From NCBI GenBank assembly GCA_024336345.1, contig JANFOG010000005.1, positions 1,550,001-1,614,000 of the forward strand: a DNA stretch of 64,000 nt. The letters are read 5' to 3'. The notes under the pieces were generated by a model. That model had not been told where the DNA came from. It made no database searches and was given only the letters and a program-made list of their open reading frames with translations. Below, in pieces: positions 46,691-59,100 of the stretch (position 1 is the stretch's first letter; the number at the start of each line of letters is the position of its first letter). The stretch comes from Mariannaea sp. PMI_226 (taxonomy: Eukaryota; Ascomycota; Sordariomycetes; Hypocreales; Nectriaceae). The translations under genes and the position numbers were made by a program.

Positions 46691-47508
46691 ATGGCTGGTC
46701 GTATGGTGCTTTACAAGTTGGTGGTTCTGGGAGATGGTGGTGTGGGAAAAACAGCCCTTACTATCCAGTTGTGTCTGCAGCACTTCGTTGAGACAGTAAG
46801 CCTTCCCCTTGGTCTTATGCACAACTTTCTGTCATAAAGCTCCTATACAATCGCATGGGGTTTGTTGACTTTTTTTTGTTTCTATTGTGCTGACCTCTCG
46901 TCTTTTTAAAGTATGATCCTACAATCGAAGATTCCTACCGAAAGCAAGTCGTCATCGATGGTCAGCCTTGCATGCTAGAGGTCCTCGACACTGCAGGTCA
47001 GGAGGAGTATACTGCTCTACGTGATCAATGGATTCGAGACGGCGAAGGCTTTGTCCTAGTCTACAGCATCTCTTCTCGCTCATCATTCTCCCGCATCAAG
47101 CGCTTCCATCACCAGATCCAGCGAGTCAAAGAGTCCAGCGCCTCTTCACCCTCATATCCTGGCTCCCCCATTGCTGCCGCCAGCGCGCAGCTACCCGTTC
47201 CCATTATGCTTGTGGGCAACAAGAGCGATCGAGTTACAGAGCGAGAAGTCTCGACACAGGAGGGCCACGCTCTGGCACGCGAGCTCGGCTGTGAGTTCGT
47301 TGAGGCGTCAGCCAAGAATTGTATCAATGTCGAAAAGGCATTTTACGACGTGGTCCGGATTCTGCGACGGCAGCGACAACAAGCCTCCCGGCCCGCCGGT
47401 GGTTCTGGAGGTCGAACTCGAACAAACGGCGATGCTGGGCATCACAGAGATCCTCATAGACACCGAAGAAAGGACGGCAAAGAGAAGTCTAAGTGTGTTG
47501 TGCTATGA
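46691..47508 (+). CDS. ras2: Ras2-type small GTPase
   Basis: Exons are 46691..46795 and 46912..47508 (233 aa). The 116-nt intron has GTAAGC at the donor, CTGAC as branch and TTAAAG as acceptor; it falls after residue 35, directly before the effector loop. The ATG lies in CACCACAATGG. Motifs: P-loop GDGGVGKT (14-21), effector loop YDPTIEDSY (36-44), DTAGQEEY (61-68, Q65 equivalent to Ras Q61), NKSD (138-141), EASAK (166-170), and C-terminal CAAX box CVVL after a basic, histidine-rich tail. A Ser/Ala/Pro-rich insert (about 110-128) lies before the NKSD strand and marks the Ras2/RasB group, as opposed to Ras1. A cysteine CAAX ending in Leu may favour geranylgeranyl or farnesyl; only prenylation is certain. 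Ras2 signals through MAPK/cAMP routes in hyphal growth. Confidence 0.95.
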
Positions 47509-48956
47509 GCTCCCCTACGGGCACGAAAGTGTCTACTGTGGGATTAGAAGGAGATGGGATGAAATAGGGTGACCAAAGAAAGAGGTGCGGCTGACTGGAG
47601 ATTTGCCAGCAACAAATGCTGCTGATGAGGGGTTGGCCCATCACAACCCCTCATTCAGCCGGAACAGGCTTGACGTCCAGCCTAGTGATGATGGGCAAGA
47701 CGTCAGAAGAGAACGGGAAGACGATTTCTTGTTTAAATTTCTCTTGCGAATATTTTTTTTTAGAAAGCCGCATTTAGCCCGAGGACGCGGGCACATGACG
47801 ACGTAGCATCGAACGACGAACGAAAGGAGACCAGTTCCCGCACCGGCGAATGGCGTACGAACAAAAAGAGGCATATTCTTGGGGCGCTAGGTATTCTTTT
47901 GACATTTATACAACCTTATTCTTCTTTGCAAAAGTTACAGGCGAGACTTGGGCATCAACTATATTTTCATTGCGATCCTGTGTCCTCGACATGTCTGAGA
48001 CTGGGACACTTGGGCGGGGCCTGGCGACTGTTTGTGTTTTTTTCTCGGGGAGGAGCTTCTTGGGACTGAGCATCTGCTCTGATTCCCTTCTCCCCTAAAT
48101 CTTGGCTTGCGCAGTTTTGGGAACTAGAGGACATACGTTCTGTCTGCCTAATCTCTTTCTCGAAGATCTGCTTGTTTGCACGGAACTGGAGAGAAGAGGT
48201 GTGGATGCGTTGGACTATTCTTGGGCATCCTCCCTCATAACTTGCCTGGACCTACTCAAAAAATCCTCTCTCAGCTCGGAGATTGCAATATAGACGCAGG
48301 GAGGGATGGGTTGGTAGATAGAAGACGTCTGATCTTGGCTTGCGGCTTACCAGGACCAGGATTATAACGACAGTTGGAATGGAGGACTGGAGGGAGGGAA
48401 AGGGGGGGGGGCATTGCAGGGATCCCGTCGCTATGTGCTCCTACATGGAGAGTGAGGATGATAACGAGCATCGGAGGGGATTGAATGGAAAGATGAGGAT
48501 ATGTATCTACACGCAATATGAAGAAATGCGAAGGCATATGCTCATGGCTCCCAAGCCAAATGGAAGATGAAGATTAAAAAAAAAAACACCCAATGATACC
48601 CTTCGCACCCTTCCTTTGGCCAACCAACTGACTCGAGATCGTTCTTCTACATATTACGTTCCCTGGTACGAAGGATGCACAATCTTTGGTGTCCGAAGCT
48701 GACAGCGAACCAATTCTGCATTGCTAACAACAAGAATGGGAATTGAAGCCCTCGGTACGTTAGCCTCGTCCACGTTGGCCACGCTACTACGACGATGGGC
48801 AGAGAGCGGACAGGGCCGAGGTGGGTAGCTTTTTTTTTTGTGCTCTGCAAGGACATACCCCTGGAGCGAGTGGACAGTGGGATAGCCCCATGGCATGTCA
48901 TTGCAAACGTGGGAGGGGGAGAACTTGGGGGAGGAGCATGATCTTTAGATTTGGAA

Positions 48957-48973
48957 GGGGGGGGGGGGGGGGG
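48957..48973. repeat. Poly-G tract (17)
   Basis: Uninterrupted G run in non-coding DNA. G runs of this length can form G-quadruplex-like structure and are error-prone in sequencing. Confidence 0.85.
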
Positions 48974-51144
48974 TGCGTGATTGATTTATTGTGAGTTACG
49001 TGTAAAGAACACAGTTTGGATCGAAGGAATCGGAAAAAGCTGGGGGGTTTTTTCTTATTTTTTTTTTATTTTTTTTTTTATTATTTTTGGGGGGTTCTTG
49101 AATGGGAGGTCATAGTCATGGTGGATTGCACAAAGTAGGTAGGTAGTTACAGGCAATCGTACGTGCAATGTCTTGACTCGATATATAACTCAACAACCAA
49201 CGACCCGAGTGAAGAGATGAAATTACCAGCTTATTTAGTAGGTAAAAGATGGCCTCCTAGGCAGCATCTACGAGACGGGCTATGAAGGGGTTGTCCATCC
49301 CACATTTATCAGAGTTGTATGTTATCTGCCCATTCCAAGCAAGCCTATGACCATATTCCATCCCTTTTGTGTTTATGCCCTTTTCTTTTTTTTTTTTTGT
49401 CTTATATTTTTCTCGTGATTTTTGGTGGCCTGTATTATCTTTATCATCACCAACATTATCATCATCATCATTCTTCTTCTGTTTCCTCTTCTTCCTCCTC
49501 CTCTCGATCTGTGATAGGTGCTTGGCTCTGACGACGACGTCCTGAATCGGGCACTATCTCAGCCACGCCGGTCGCTTGTCAACCCACACCCCAAGACTCA
49601 TATCCACTTTCTCAAGCAGGGTCTCCTTGCCTACGATTCCTAGAAGATGTTCGTCCTCCCCCCTTCTTCCCCTCCTTGTGGAGGGGATGTATAGTAGCCA
49701 GAATAGGAATTTGTGGTATCACTCCACCTCTACGTGTGCGTTGTTTTCTTGCTTTTCTTTCATCTTGTTGTTGCTACAGTAAGATAGTGTGGGGGTTGCA
49801 AAATGGTCAAGGAAACGGGCACTCGGGCGAGAAGGAGTGGCATTCACATCTTTTCCCAGGGTCTCTTCTGGGGCGAGGCTTGTTGATGGATCGTGATTTG
49901 AGGTTGAGATGGTGGTGGTTAGGGTGGTTAGGGTGGGGGCCACCAAACGTGCGTGGGATGTTGAACTCATTAGGTCTTGCTGCATTTGGGAGGGGGGAAC
50001 TAGTGGTCTGTTCATTGTTTCTTTGTTATTTTGCTTTTAGTCTGTCCCTTTTCCTTTCCTTTTTCTTCTTTTCTTTATCGTCCCATGATATGTCAAGACA
50101 AATGCTGGAGGGGGCACTAGGGAGTTGTTTCCGTATACCAGCTGAGCAATATCAGATCATCAAAGGGACTTTGAGAGCGCCCTTCGTTGCTGGTGTGTGC
50201 TCAAGAGCGGGCGAGGGCGGGGGAGGCGAAGGAGGGAACGTTAAAAGACACCACAAAAAAATAAACCTGGGGGTACGCATAATAGCAATTTAGTGGGACT
50301 TTCAGTTATTGCCTTGGGCTCGGCATGACACTTTCCTATCCCGTAGTCATGGACTCTTCCCTGTGTTTGGTGGGTAAACGATGTTTGCATTATCACGCCA
50401 TGTTCAGTCAACAGGCTGCTCTCGGTATGTAGTATAGAGGGTATTGGATGTTGCACTAGCTACACAAATAAGTTACTTCATCTGCTTCAGCCTGCGGGAT
50501 ATGTACCTAGACAGATATACCACTAACCAATATACATAGGCGTAAGCAACTAAATGGAGGTCATCAATCATCTGGTACCTTACAGTGCGTGCTATGCCAC
50601 GGTAGTCATGACAGCCATAACACCGAAATCAACTAATAATTCACAGCCAGCTCCGCAGTGGACTAAAAACAAACACCGTCTGCCCTTGGCATAAGCTGCT
50701 AAATGCAAGCCGGCGGAAGGATAGAATACTAGTGCACACTCGACGGATCGTGTTGATGCAAGTGATGTCTGTTTGCAGACGGGCAACGCCGGGTTGTTCC
50801 TCGTCTTGGTATTCCCCCCTAAAAATCTCTCCGGAAGAGAGCACGTGTTTCTTTCTTCTCTTGAGTAGGTTTTGTATAGTAGGTACCTTGAAATGTGTGT
50901 ATACCCTGACTTATCTTGCTTGTTTTCTAGGGTGTTTATTTTTTATTTCTTTCTTCTTTTAATATCTTGCTACCATGGGCTTGGTCCAGTCAACGCCTCT
51001 CTCATCTTAGCAACGCAACAGAAAGTAAGACAGCATGATAAAAGACCCAATCATAGCTTACTTTTCTGACGGTGTCCCTGAAGGATGAAGGAACAAAAAC
51101 GAGAGGAAGAAAAACACACCAAAGCCAAATTATTAGTTGGCGGC

Positions 51145-51170
51145 ATGGTGGTGGTGGTGGTGGTGGCGGC
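51145..51170. repeat. (GGT)n trinucleotide repeat
   Basis: About eight GGT/GTG units ending in GGCGGC, in non-coding DNA. Confidence 0.8.
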
Positions 51171-54100
51171 CTAGCATTAGGGCAACATCTAGTACATACT
51201 CCAGCTAGGCAGTTATTGGAGCGCCAACTGTAAACGGGTTTAAGGGAGCGGAGGAGAGAAAAAAAAACGTGCTCGCTGCAAAGATTCCCGTCATCGCTGA
51301 AGCTCAACCAACGAGAAGAGATATGCATGGTCTCTACCCGCAGGCTCTAAACCTGGGGGGTTATGCCTCTTTCAGGTCTGGAGCTTGAAAACTGTGGATA
51401 AGACTACTCCGTAACTTAGTTGTCTCTAGCTTCTCTCACGGTTCTTCACAACTGCCGAGGTAGACTGGCCTAGTGAAAGACAGTTGAAAATGATGATAAA
51501 AACTTCCGTCTTTTCGTTCCTAGCCTGTCTAGCCTCCTACATTGGCTGCCTACTCAGTAAGGTACGGTTATCTTCTCTCCACTAGGTCTGCGGCTTTTTC
51601 CCCGGGAGGACAAAAGCCCGGTAGGAGCATAAGATAAGTTGACTTGATTGGACAGATCCAATGACGAAGGTCCGATAAAAAGAATAACTTCTGGAGGATG
51701 TTTTGTTCAATTGGTTGGAGAGCAACAATGACGAAGAAACCCGACCGCGCCGGTTAACGGCCTATAGCCAACCAAAAACGGATTTGTTTTATCAATTGAA
51801 GAGTGGGATACATAGATACACCGGTATGTGCTCAGGGAGTTTCTCGAGCAAAACGGCAACTAAGTAAGGTAATCAATATGAGGCGCCTACCGGTCACCTA
51901 ATTGGGGACCGAGGCGGAGGAACCAGCCTTGTCCGTGCTTAGAAGCATGAAATGAAGGCGTTGTTGCGCCCAGCCTCTGCCCAACGTGTATTAGGGCACG
52001 AGGGAGCCAGAGAAAACCAAATAAAATAAAATAAAAGTTTTGCTGTAAAGGGACTTTCCATTCATGTACCTAGTTTAACAGTTTAGGCGCCTGTATTCAG
52101 AACCTAAACAGCATTGGTTGGCAAATCATGGCAGTATAATACGCCAAACCGGGGGGGAGCACGAGCATCATTGAACTCAACATTGCTCCCAAATCGATCT
52201 CTCTCTGATAAGAAGCGGTAACTAATCTATAATTACCCCGTTAAATGGACTAATGCACACCAGAAGCACAACTTATACCAGATTCCACTACTTCTGAATA
52301 GCTTTGGGTGCCCAATGCGTTGGAACTAAATCTTCAAGAACCTGATCATGGTATGAACTGATGAGCCCCCCATGTCGACATAACCCCCCCGCCTCTCCCC
52401 TGCTTCTCCAGCACCTGGGCCAGGCAAACACATAAGTTACCATGTAAGTATGTGTGATATTATCTGATACCGAGCCGGGGGATGGTCACACAAGGCACGT
52501 TGGCCTCTTCCCATCCCATCACTCAACCCTCGTGCATCCCTACCACGTACCAACTACCTGCCTATGGACATACATACCTGAACAAGGCCACCCCATCACA
52601 TCTTTCCTCCCACCCCTTGCTTAAAAATATATCCCGGAGCCTCCCACGCACCCGCGGAAACTTTTCCTTCTTCCTTTAACCCCCTCCCGGGAAGGATCCA
52701 GGCGAGAAGGGAAGGGAGAAGGGGGGGGGAAGCGGGGAATCGATCCGGGGGACCTGAGAAGAATCGTTTTCATAGAAGTGAAGGGGTTCAAAGGGACAGG
52801 GACGGAGTTTCCGGCCCCCTTGTCCTTGGAGACGGCACGTCCTTTGATGATGCCGACCTACCTAGTCTAGAAATAGATTTGGCGAGGCAAGGACAAAAAC
52901 GGCATCTAGTTGGCAAAATGCTTGACTGGCTGGCTGACTGGCCGACTGGCCTGGTGCCCGAAAAATGAAACCACATGCATGATCCTTGACGACTACTTTG
53001 TATATATCAAAGACAATTATGAAGTTGCGTATTTACCAAGGAACAGCTGAGATAGTTTGGTGTGATCCCATTGAAGAAGGACGATGCTTAGTATGAAGAG
53101 ACACATCCATCCTCTCTTCTTTCTGTTTCGAGCAGTGTCAAATGTCGGTAAAGAAATATACTAGAGTAAAGGATCAAAACTTCATGTCAATGATGATCAC
53201 ATCAGGCGAGAGCCATTATCATTGCCTTCTAGAGAATCCACGTTACATTGAGGTTAACAATGTATCAGGTATCAGTTGATATTACTTTATACCTCAACCG
53301 ACCAAGCCCCTTCTCCCTTGGGAACCTTTCCCAGTCGCTCCCAAGTCTTCACAGAGCAGAACGCGCCACACGACATCAGGTTTCTCATGACACCATCAAC
53401 ATTCCCCAAGTTTGTCGAGAAATCCCTCTGCCAGGCGACCATCACTTTCCAGTCAACAGGGGTCTCTTTTTTCCTTCTCTCTCCCACTCTCTTCGTCTCT
53501 TTGCTCAACTATTTCTCAACTTAGGCGCTTGTTCAGTATTGGTTCAGCAACCCTGCTCCTATCCGCTACAATACGGCTCTTCCTGCTTTCACAGATTGCA
53601 AATCAGCTGTGTAATAGTATTAGAAGTTACGTGAGAATAGGATGTACGCTTCACTAGACATCTCCTTGTTCTATCTATGAATCACATCTGGATACACTGT
53701 ATTCTATCTCGATAACCGCCGTGTTGGATGTTTCCTATAGGATATTCCCGCATAGATGGATGAGTTAAGGGGGAAACAGGACAACCAGCTCTGCATTTGT
53801 AGCCTTGTAGGGCTATAAACAGAAAGAAAAGTATATCTTGCCTGATTAACTCTGTTCTATCAAGCCTCCCTGTTTTCAACATTGAGCTTTAGCACGACAT
53901 TTAGTTGAACTTGGCTTCGCTGCTGTGGAATGAAACTAACGAGACCTCCTTTCGGTTCTCCCCTTGTTATTTTAAATCAGTCCATTGGCATACTGTGGGA
54001 CAGGTATGTATCGTCAAGGCAAATACACACAAACTCTCTTAGTGAACTCTCATGCCAGGAATTGTCCGCTCCTCAATATCACGTCAACTGAGAGATACGC

Positions 54101-54814
54101 ATCGTCCTGGAACAGAAAACTTGTCACTGTAAGCATGTAAATCTAGATAGCGAAGAAGGTAGTAAAGTGTGGCAGATCAGCAAATCTTTCTTTTCCATGG
54201 ACCTCTGCTCTAGCGCCCTGTTACTCACTCACAATTGGACAGTACATCTCAATGTAGGTACTCATAACATAAAATATAGATAGATCTTTCATGGAGGTTG
54301 ACAATTCTTATGAGCAAGGAGAGTAATCATAGTGTTTCCAGCCTCAGTCTCTAAAGGCTTAAGAAAAATAAACCTGTTTCAATCTGTCGTAAATCAAACA
54401 GACCAGTTATTTTCATCATTCATTATAGCATCAATGTTCAAAGAGTCACCATACTGAAATCTCACATAGTTTAATCATCTCTATTCAAAGCTTGTAGATG
54501 AGAATCCAATCGGCAAACATCTCGCCATCCATCGTGCCGTATCCCGCGGTGCCTACCGAAGACGCCAGTGTCCATATCCAAAGAATCTTCGCCGCTGGTT
54601 ACTCAAAAGTGATATCAAGTTCACATTTCCCGAATCAAGTCGGTTGATCTATCAAAAAAATGAGAAAAAAAGAAAAGAAAAATTTGTGACGTGAGAAGAG
54701 GAGTAAGGAAAAGAAACAATCGAGGCGCTGGTAGATAGATGAAGACTGAACGACGAGTAAATCATGATGATATCCCAAAATATTGCTTAGATATATACCA
54801 CAAGCACTTGAGCT

Positions 54815-56171
54815 TTACTCTTTTGTCGCATGTTCATCTCCAAATGGACTGCCGTCTCGTCGTGGAGACACCACTATTTTGTCTGAACCCTTGTCACTTT
54901 CACCGGCCAAGTCCTCGGGAACCGCTCCCAAACCGGGTTTGCGAGCATTCGCTCGCTCTGGGGGGTCTGAGAATGGGCCTTGATCTACTGAAGGTGAATC
55001 TTCAATGATGGTTATGATGCTTGAATCGTGAGTCGGGTTTTTGGTTGGTGTTGTGGCTCGAGAGGCATTTGACACAAGGGTTATCGAGTCGGCGTCCAGA
55101 TTGGAAGAGGCGTCCGTCTTCTTCAGTCCTACAACCTTGACAACTTGAGCACGAGCCTGAGTGGCCGTGTTAGCACTGTTGAGGAATGTCGACCCGACAC
55201 TGAATGCACTGGCTCCGCTCGTGGGTCGTCCTCCACCACCAAACCGCTCAAAATCAATTGTAGGGACTGGAGGAGCAAAGGAGCCTTCCATAGTACTGTT
55301 TGCACCGGACTTAACGCTGACAACAGTGGGCTTGGCGCGCATTCCCGTCTGAGTAGGGGGCAGCACTTGGGCCTGCTTGCCGTAGATGGTTGACGCGACG
55401 CTTGATCGAGGGGCAAATGAGGTGCGAGCGAACGAGGTGCGGTCCGAATAGCCGGAAAGGGCGGAATACGTCGAGTCTCGAAGATCCCCAGGGACAAAGA
55501 AGTGCTGGTCATCGCTGCTGGCGGTTTGTCGACCATCGGCGTGCTGCATGGGAATCGGTGGGACGGGAGGAACGAGAACGTTGGGAGAGCTGGGTGTCGC
55601 TCGATTTGTGACGCCAGGAATATAGGCAATCTGGATGATGTTGGACGCTCGGGTAAGGACGGTATCGGCAATGGAGTGGACGGTGTGTGTGGATGGTGGA
55701 CGAGATCTCCTTGAAGCTGCGTCCTTTTCGGATCCAGGAACTGGATCCGGCTCCTGTTCGTAGATAGTAGGAGGCATCTGATCTCTCTTAGGCTTGATAC
55801 AGAATCTCCAGACCAAGTATGTAGCAATGGCGATGGCTACGAGGCCACCCAAAACACCGCCCACGATGCCGCCTATATTGGGGCTGCTGTGGCCTTTGCT
55901 GGAGGAGGATGAGTCCGGCATACAGATTGACTTGGCACATTGTGTACAGTCGAGGGGTACGGTGAACTGGCAACTCTCCCCGTTGGAGCACTTTGGACAT
56001 TCGAGTTGGGTTGAGTCATCGCACTTCACACACTGGCTTCCTCTGGGAACAAGCTGCATGACTGAGGGGCAAGTGTTAGCGACAGTTGATTTACTATAAT
56101 TATTGCTTTTTTTTCTTACCTCGGTTCAACTCGTCCAAGTCCCGAGCAACGAGGTAGCTTGACCCCTCCAT
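54815..56171 (-). CDS. OPY2: Opy2-like single-pass membrane anchor of MAPK/osmosensing signalling
   Basis: Exons are 56171..56120 and 56061..54815 (432 aa). The 58-nt intron has GTAAGA, GCTAAC and CCTCAG; it joins the 17-residue start (MEGSSYLVARDLDELNR) to VMQLVPRGSQC. The outer N-terminal part carries eight cysteines (C28, 31, 39, 42, 48, 56, 59, 64) in CxxC pairs, as in the Opy2 N-terminal domain. One membrane span lies at about 80-106 (GGIVGGVLGGLVAIAIATYL), followed by a basic stop-transfer segment (KPKRD). The cytosolic tail is long, Ser/Thr/Pro-rich and disordered, with short hydrophobic patches (SNIIQIAYIPGVTNRA, DSITLVSNASRAT). In yeast, Opy2 binds the adaptor Ste50 and brings Ste11 to the membrane. 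That this protein does the same is inference from architecture, but the match is specific. No cleavable signal peptide is evident. Confidence 0.88.
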
Positions 56172-59100
56172 TGCGATGGTTGTGATGAGTCAGACGGGGG
56201 AAGGGATTGAAAAGGTGATGGGCAAACGTTGACCAGTGTCGATCACTTCGAGGTGATCACTTCCACGTCAAGACTGGAATAGAGATGTTGGGTGTGCTGG
56301 TAATGTTCGATAAAGATAGTGGATAGGAAAAATGAGAGACTGGAGGCGTCGAGTCCGCTGTCGCTTGGAGGAAGTCGAGGGAGCGAGTCGATGTGCAGAA
56401 GGAATTCGTCGAAAAGGAGATGAAGCGAGACGGAACGGATGAAGAGATGTAGGTAGGTAGGTAGTCGAGGTGAACGAGTGGAATCGGAGACTAGCTCAAG
56501 GATTAAAAAAGAAGAAAAGAGGGCTTCCTAAGAGAAGAAAGAACAAGACATAATCGACCAGAGCGACTGAGAAAGCAAGGATGAATCAAAGAATGATAGA
56601 CCGACGGTTTTGATTCGAGTCGAGAGGGATTGAAAGATCGATGATTTCGCAGATGCGCTGGTTTGGCGGAGGAGGATAAGAAAGAGCAGCGAGAGAAAGA
56701 AGGATTGTCGGCGGCGCCCAGAAGACAAAGAGGCGCGCCAACGTGCCTACCGTGCCTTGAGAGACCAAGGAGGGCCCAAAGGGACCCAGTAATTCTCCAG
56801 CTGCTGTGCCGCGACTGGGCGAGCCCTCCCAAGTTCTACTGGGGTCATACGGTCCTGCGTGGTCCTACTCGGTCGCTATTAGGCCTCTACAAGGCATTTG
56901 CAAGGTCCTGAAGCAACTTTGAGCAGGTTGCAACAGGGGGCCCGGCCACGCTACGGCCTACTTAGTACTAGCAAAACCATTAACAACGGCCGCCAAGCAT
57001 TAAGCACAGTGCAGAATCTTCTCTAATAACATGTGTTCCGACGCCAATTCAGCCGCCCTGGGGTCTAAAGCCGACCTTCTCGGGGCGACAATCCCCTGCC
57101 AGGTGCCCCTTGATTCCTCATCTCTGCACTGTGCCCACATGGAGCCGTGGTTGCAAGATTGGGTGATAGTGCCTGGATGTTGACGATTTTATTGGTTGCC
57201 CTGGGAAGGTGGGGTGGGTCAGTAGGAAAATTGTTAGTGATGTGCGACGTTCAACTGAGTCGAGTAATGGGTAATTAAAGGAATTTCTACTCTGTACGGA
57301 GTAGTCAATAGTACCTTCCCTTCTTATGTATACGGGCAGTTACGCGGGACAAATTGCGGTTGTAATCACCTACAGTAAGTACCTACCTACTTCATGCTCC
57401 AGTTTCCCACCCTGGGACAGTTGTTGATCCAATTTGACGTGAAGAACTTCGAACACGAGGGTTTCCACGCGGCAGCGAGAGACAGTATGACTAGGGTGTG
57501 TAGCATCAATCGAGTCCACTCACAAAATACCTTGTGTGTGCGATATTTGATGTCTGCCATATCACTCTCCTGGAGATCAAAATCTACCATTTACCCAAGG
57601 TAGGAGGTAGGTATGTTGGATGTGCCATTTGGTAACCACCCAACGATACAGGCATACTGTGCGCCTCCAAAATATCACAAGACAGACTAATTTACAGCTT
57701 TTTCTATTATCCTATGGTATCAATCTGCGTAGCATTATCGCCTATTGACTGGGTGCAAATTTAATTACATAAAAAAAGGAGCAATTCTCTTACCTGAGAC
57801 CATCTTCATTGCCTTCTCCAAACCTCCACTCACCATGGCTTGCTCTGTAAGAAGGCGCCAATGTCGAATGGAAACCAGTCAAGCAGTCCGGGCCAGATGG
57901 TCCAGCAAGGTTAAAGGTGACACGAGCTTTGCATTCCATACGTCGGCGCGGCTTGTTGCACAACTTAATCGTACGCACTGAAGCTCTCACTTGACCCGGC
58001 CTCGGCCAGCCATGCATGCAAATACCTTGGAAACGTGTTGCAAAAGTAATAACGACGCAACTGGTAAATGGGGCGACAAAATAGTTCTGTCGGGTCCTTT
58101 GTGGCCTCTGTGGTCTTTCTATCACGACCCTTTCGTCTGTCACTGGGACTGTCGCATTGCGTGGCTCCTCTAGCGATATTGCGTTGTCCTCGCTATGATT
58201 TGCTAATTTGCTCCCACAACGAATCAAAGCCGAGCGAGCTCTTCTGGCATTTGGTCCGCCCACGGCTCTGAGTCTAGATGGTCACAGTGGCAATGGCAAC
58301 GTGACATTGTGCCAGATCGCAAAGAACTTCTTTGCAGCAACCAGACGAGAACAAAGGATGGGTAGCGGCTGGCACCAATTGCTAAAACAATGGGCGGTGG
58401 CCACTATCTCAATCTCTGTTATTCAGCCAAATAGGGGCAAGGAGCGCAGATCGTTGTCAACCTGCGACCAAACTTGGAGGATGCAAAAACCAGGGGCGCT
58501 TTTGTGTGGGTTGGCGGATCCAATACTGGTCGCTAGCTGCGTTACCATCCATACATCATTCGATATTTGGCGGTGCACCGTCACGGATCACGTCTCTTCA
58601 TTCACACATTCCAACGACACTGGATGTTTTCCAAGAAACATCCTTTCGTGAGAGTGCTTTCGATGGGCCAGCAGGCTGCCAATAGTACCCCTTCTATCGC
58701 CCATCAACCACCAGTTTTCCCTCACGAATGAAGGTGCATGGGGCGTTTTGTGGATATGCCCGCCAATAAAGGTGAAGGCCCAGGAGAAGCGTCCTGAATC
58801 GACAGCATGAGCCACCATCCGAGCCCGCGGAGAATGCTACGCCCAGGGATCCTGTGCTATATTCAAAAAAACCAGAGGCTCAATTGCCCATTAAAGCGAT
58901 TTTTCTGCGAGTGACATTTTTGTACAAGGCGGTGTTTCGCCATCCGCATTCTCGAAGACAGATGTTGCGCCTACCTGGTTAGTCTTGGTGAAACAGCTTG
59001 CTGGGTCTATGTCTGACTAGATGGAGAATTATCTGGTGAGTTTCATCTGGTCAGAGCATGTCACTCTTTGTCGATCTCTTCGTAGCAAGGCTATACGTAG

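Larger units (their letters stand above)
47509..54814. other. Gene-poor interval, 7.3 kb
   Basis: No supported gene. It contains a G17 tract at 48957-48973, T-rich runs at 49048-49090, a (GGT)n tract at 51145-51170, and one TACTCCGTA motif at 51405. Its left end holds the ras2 3' UTR and its right end the 3' region of the Opy2-like gene. No tRNA, rRNA or transposase was recognised. Confidence 0.5.
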
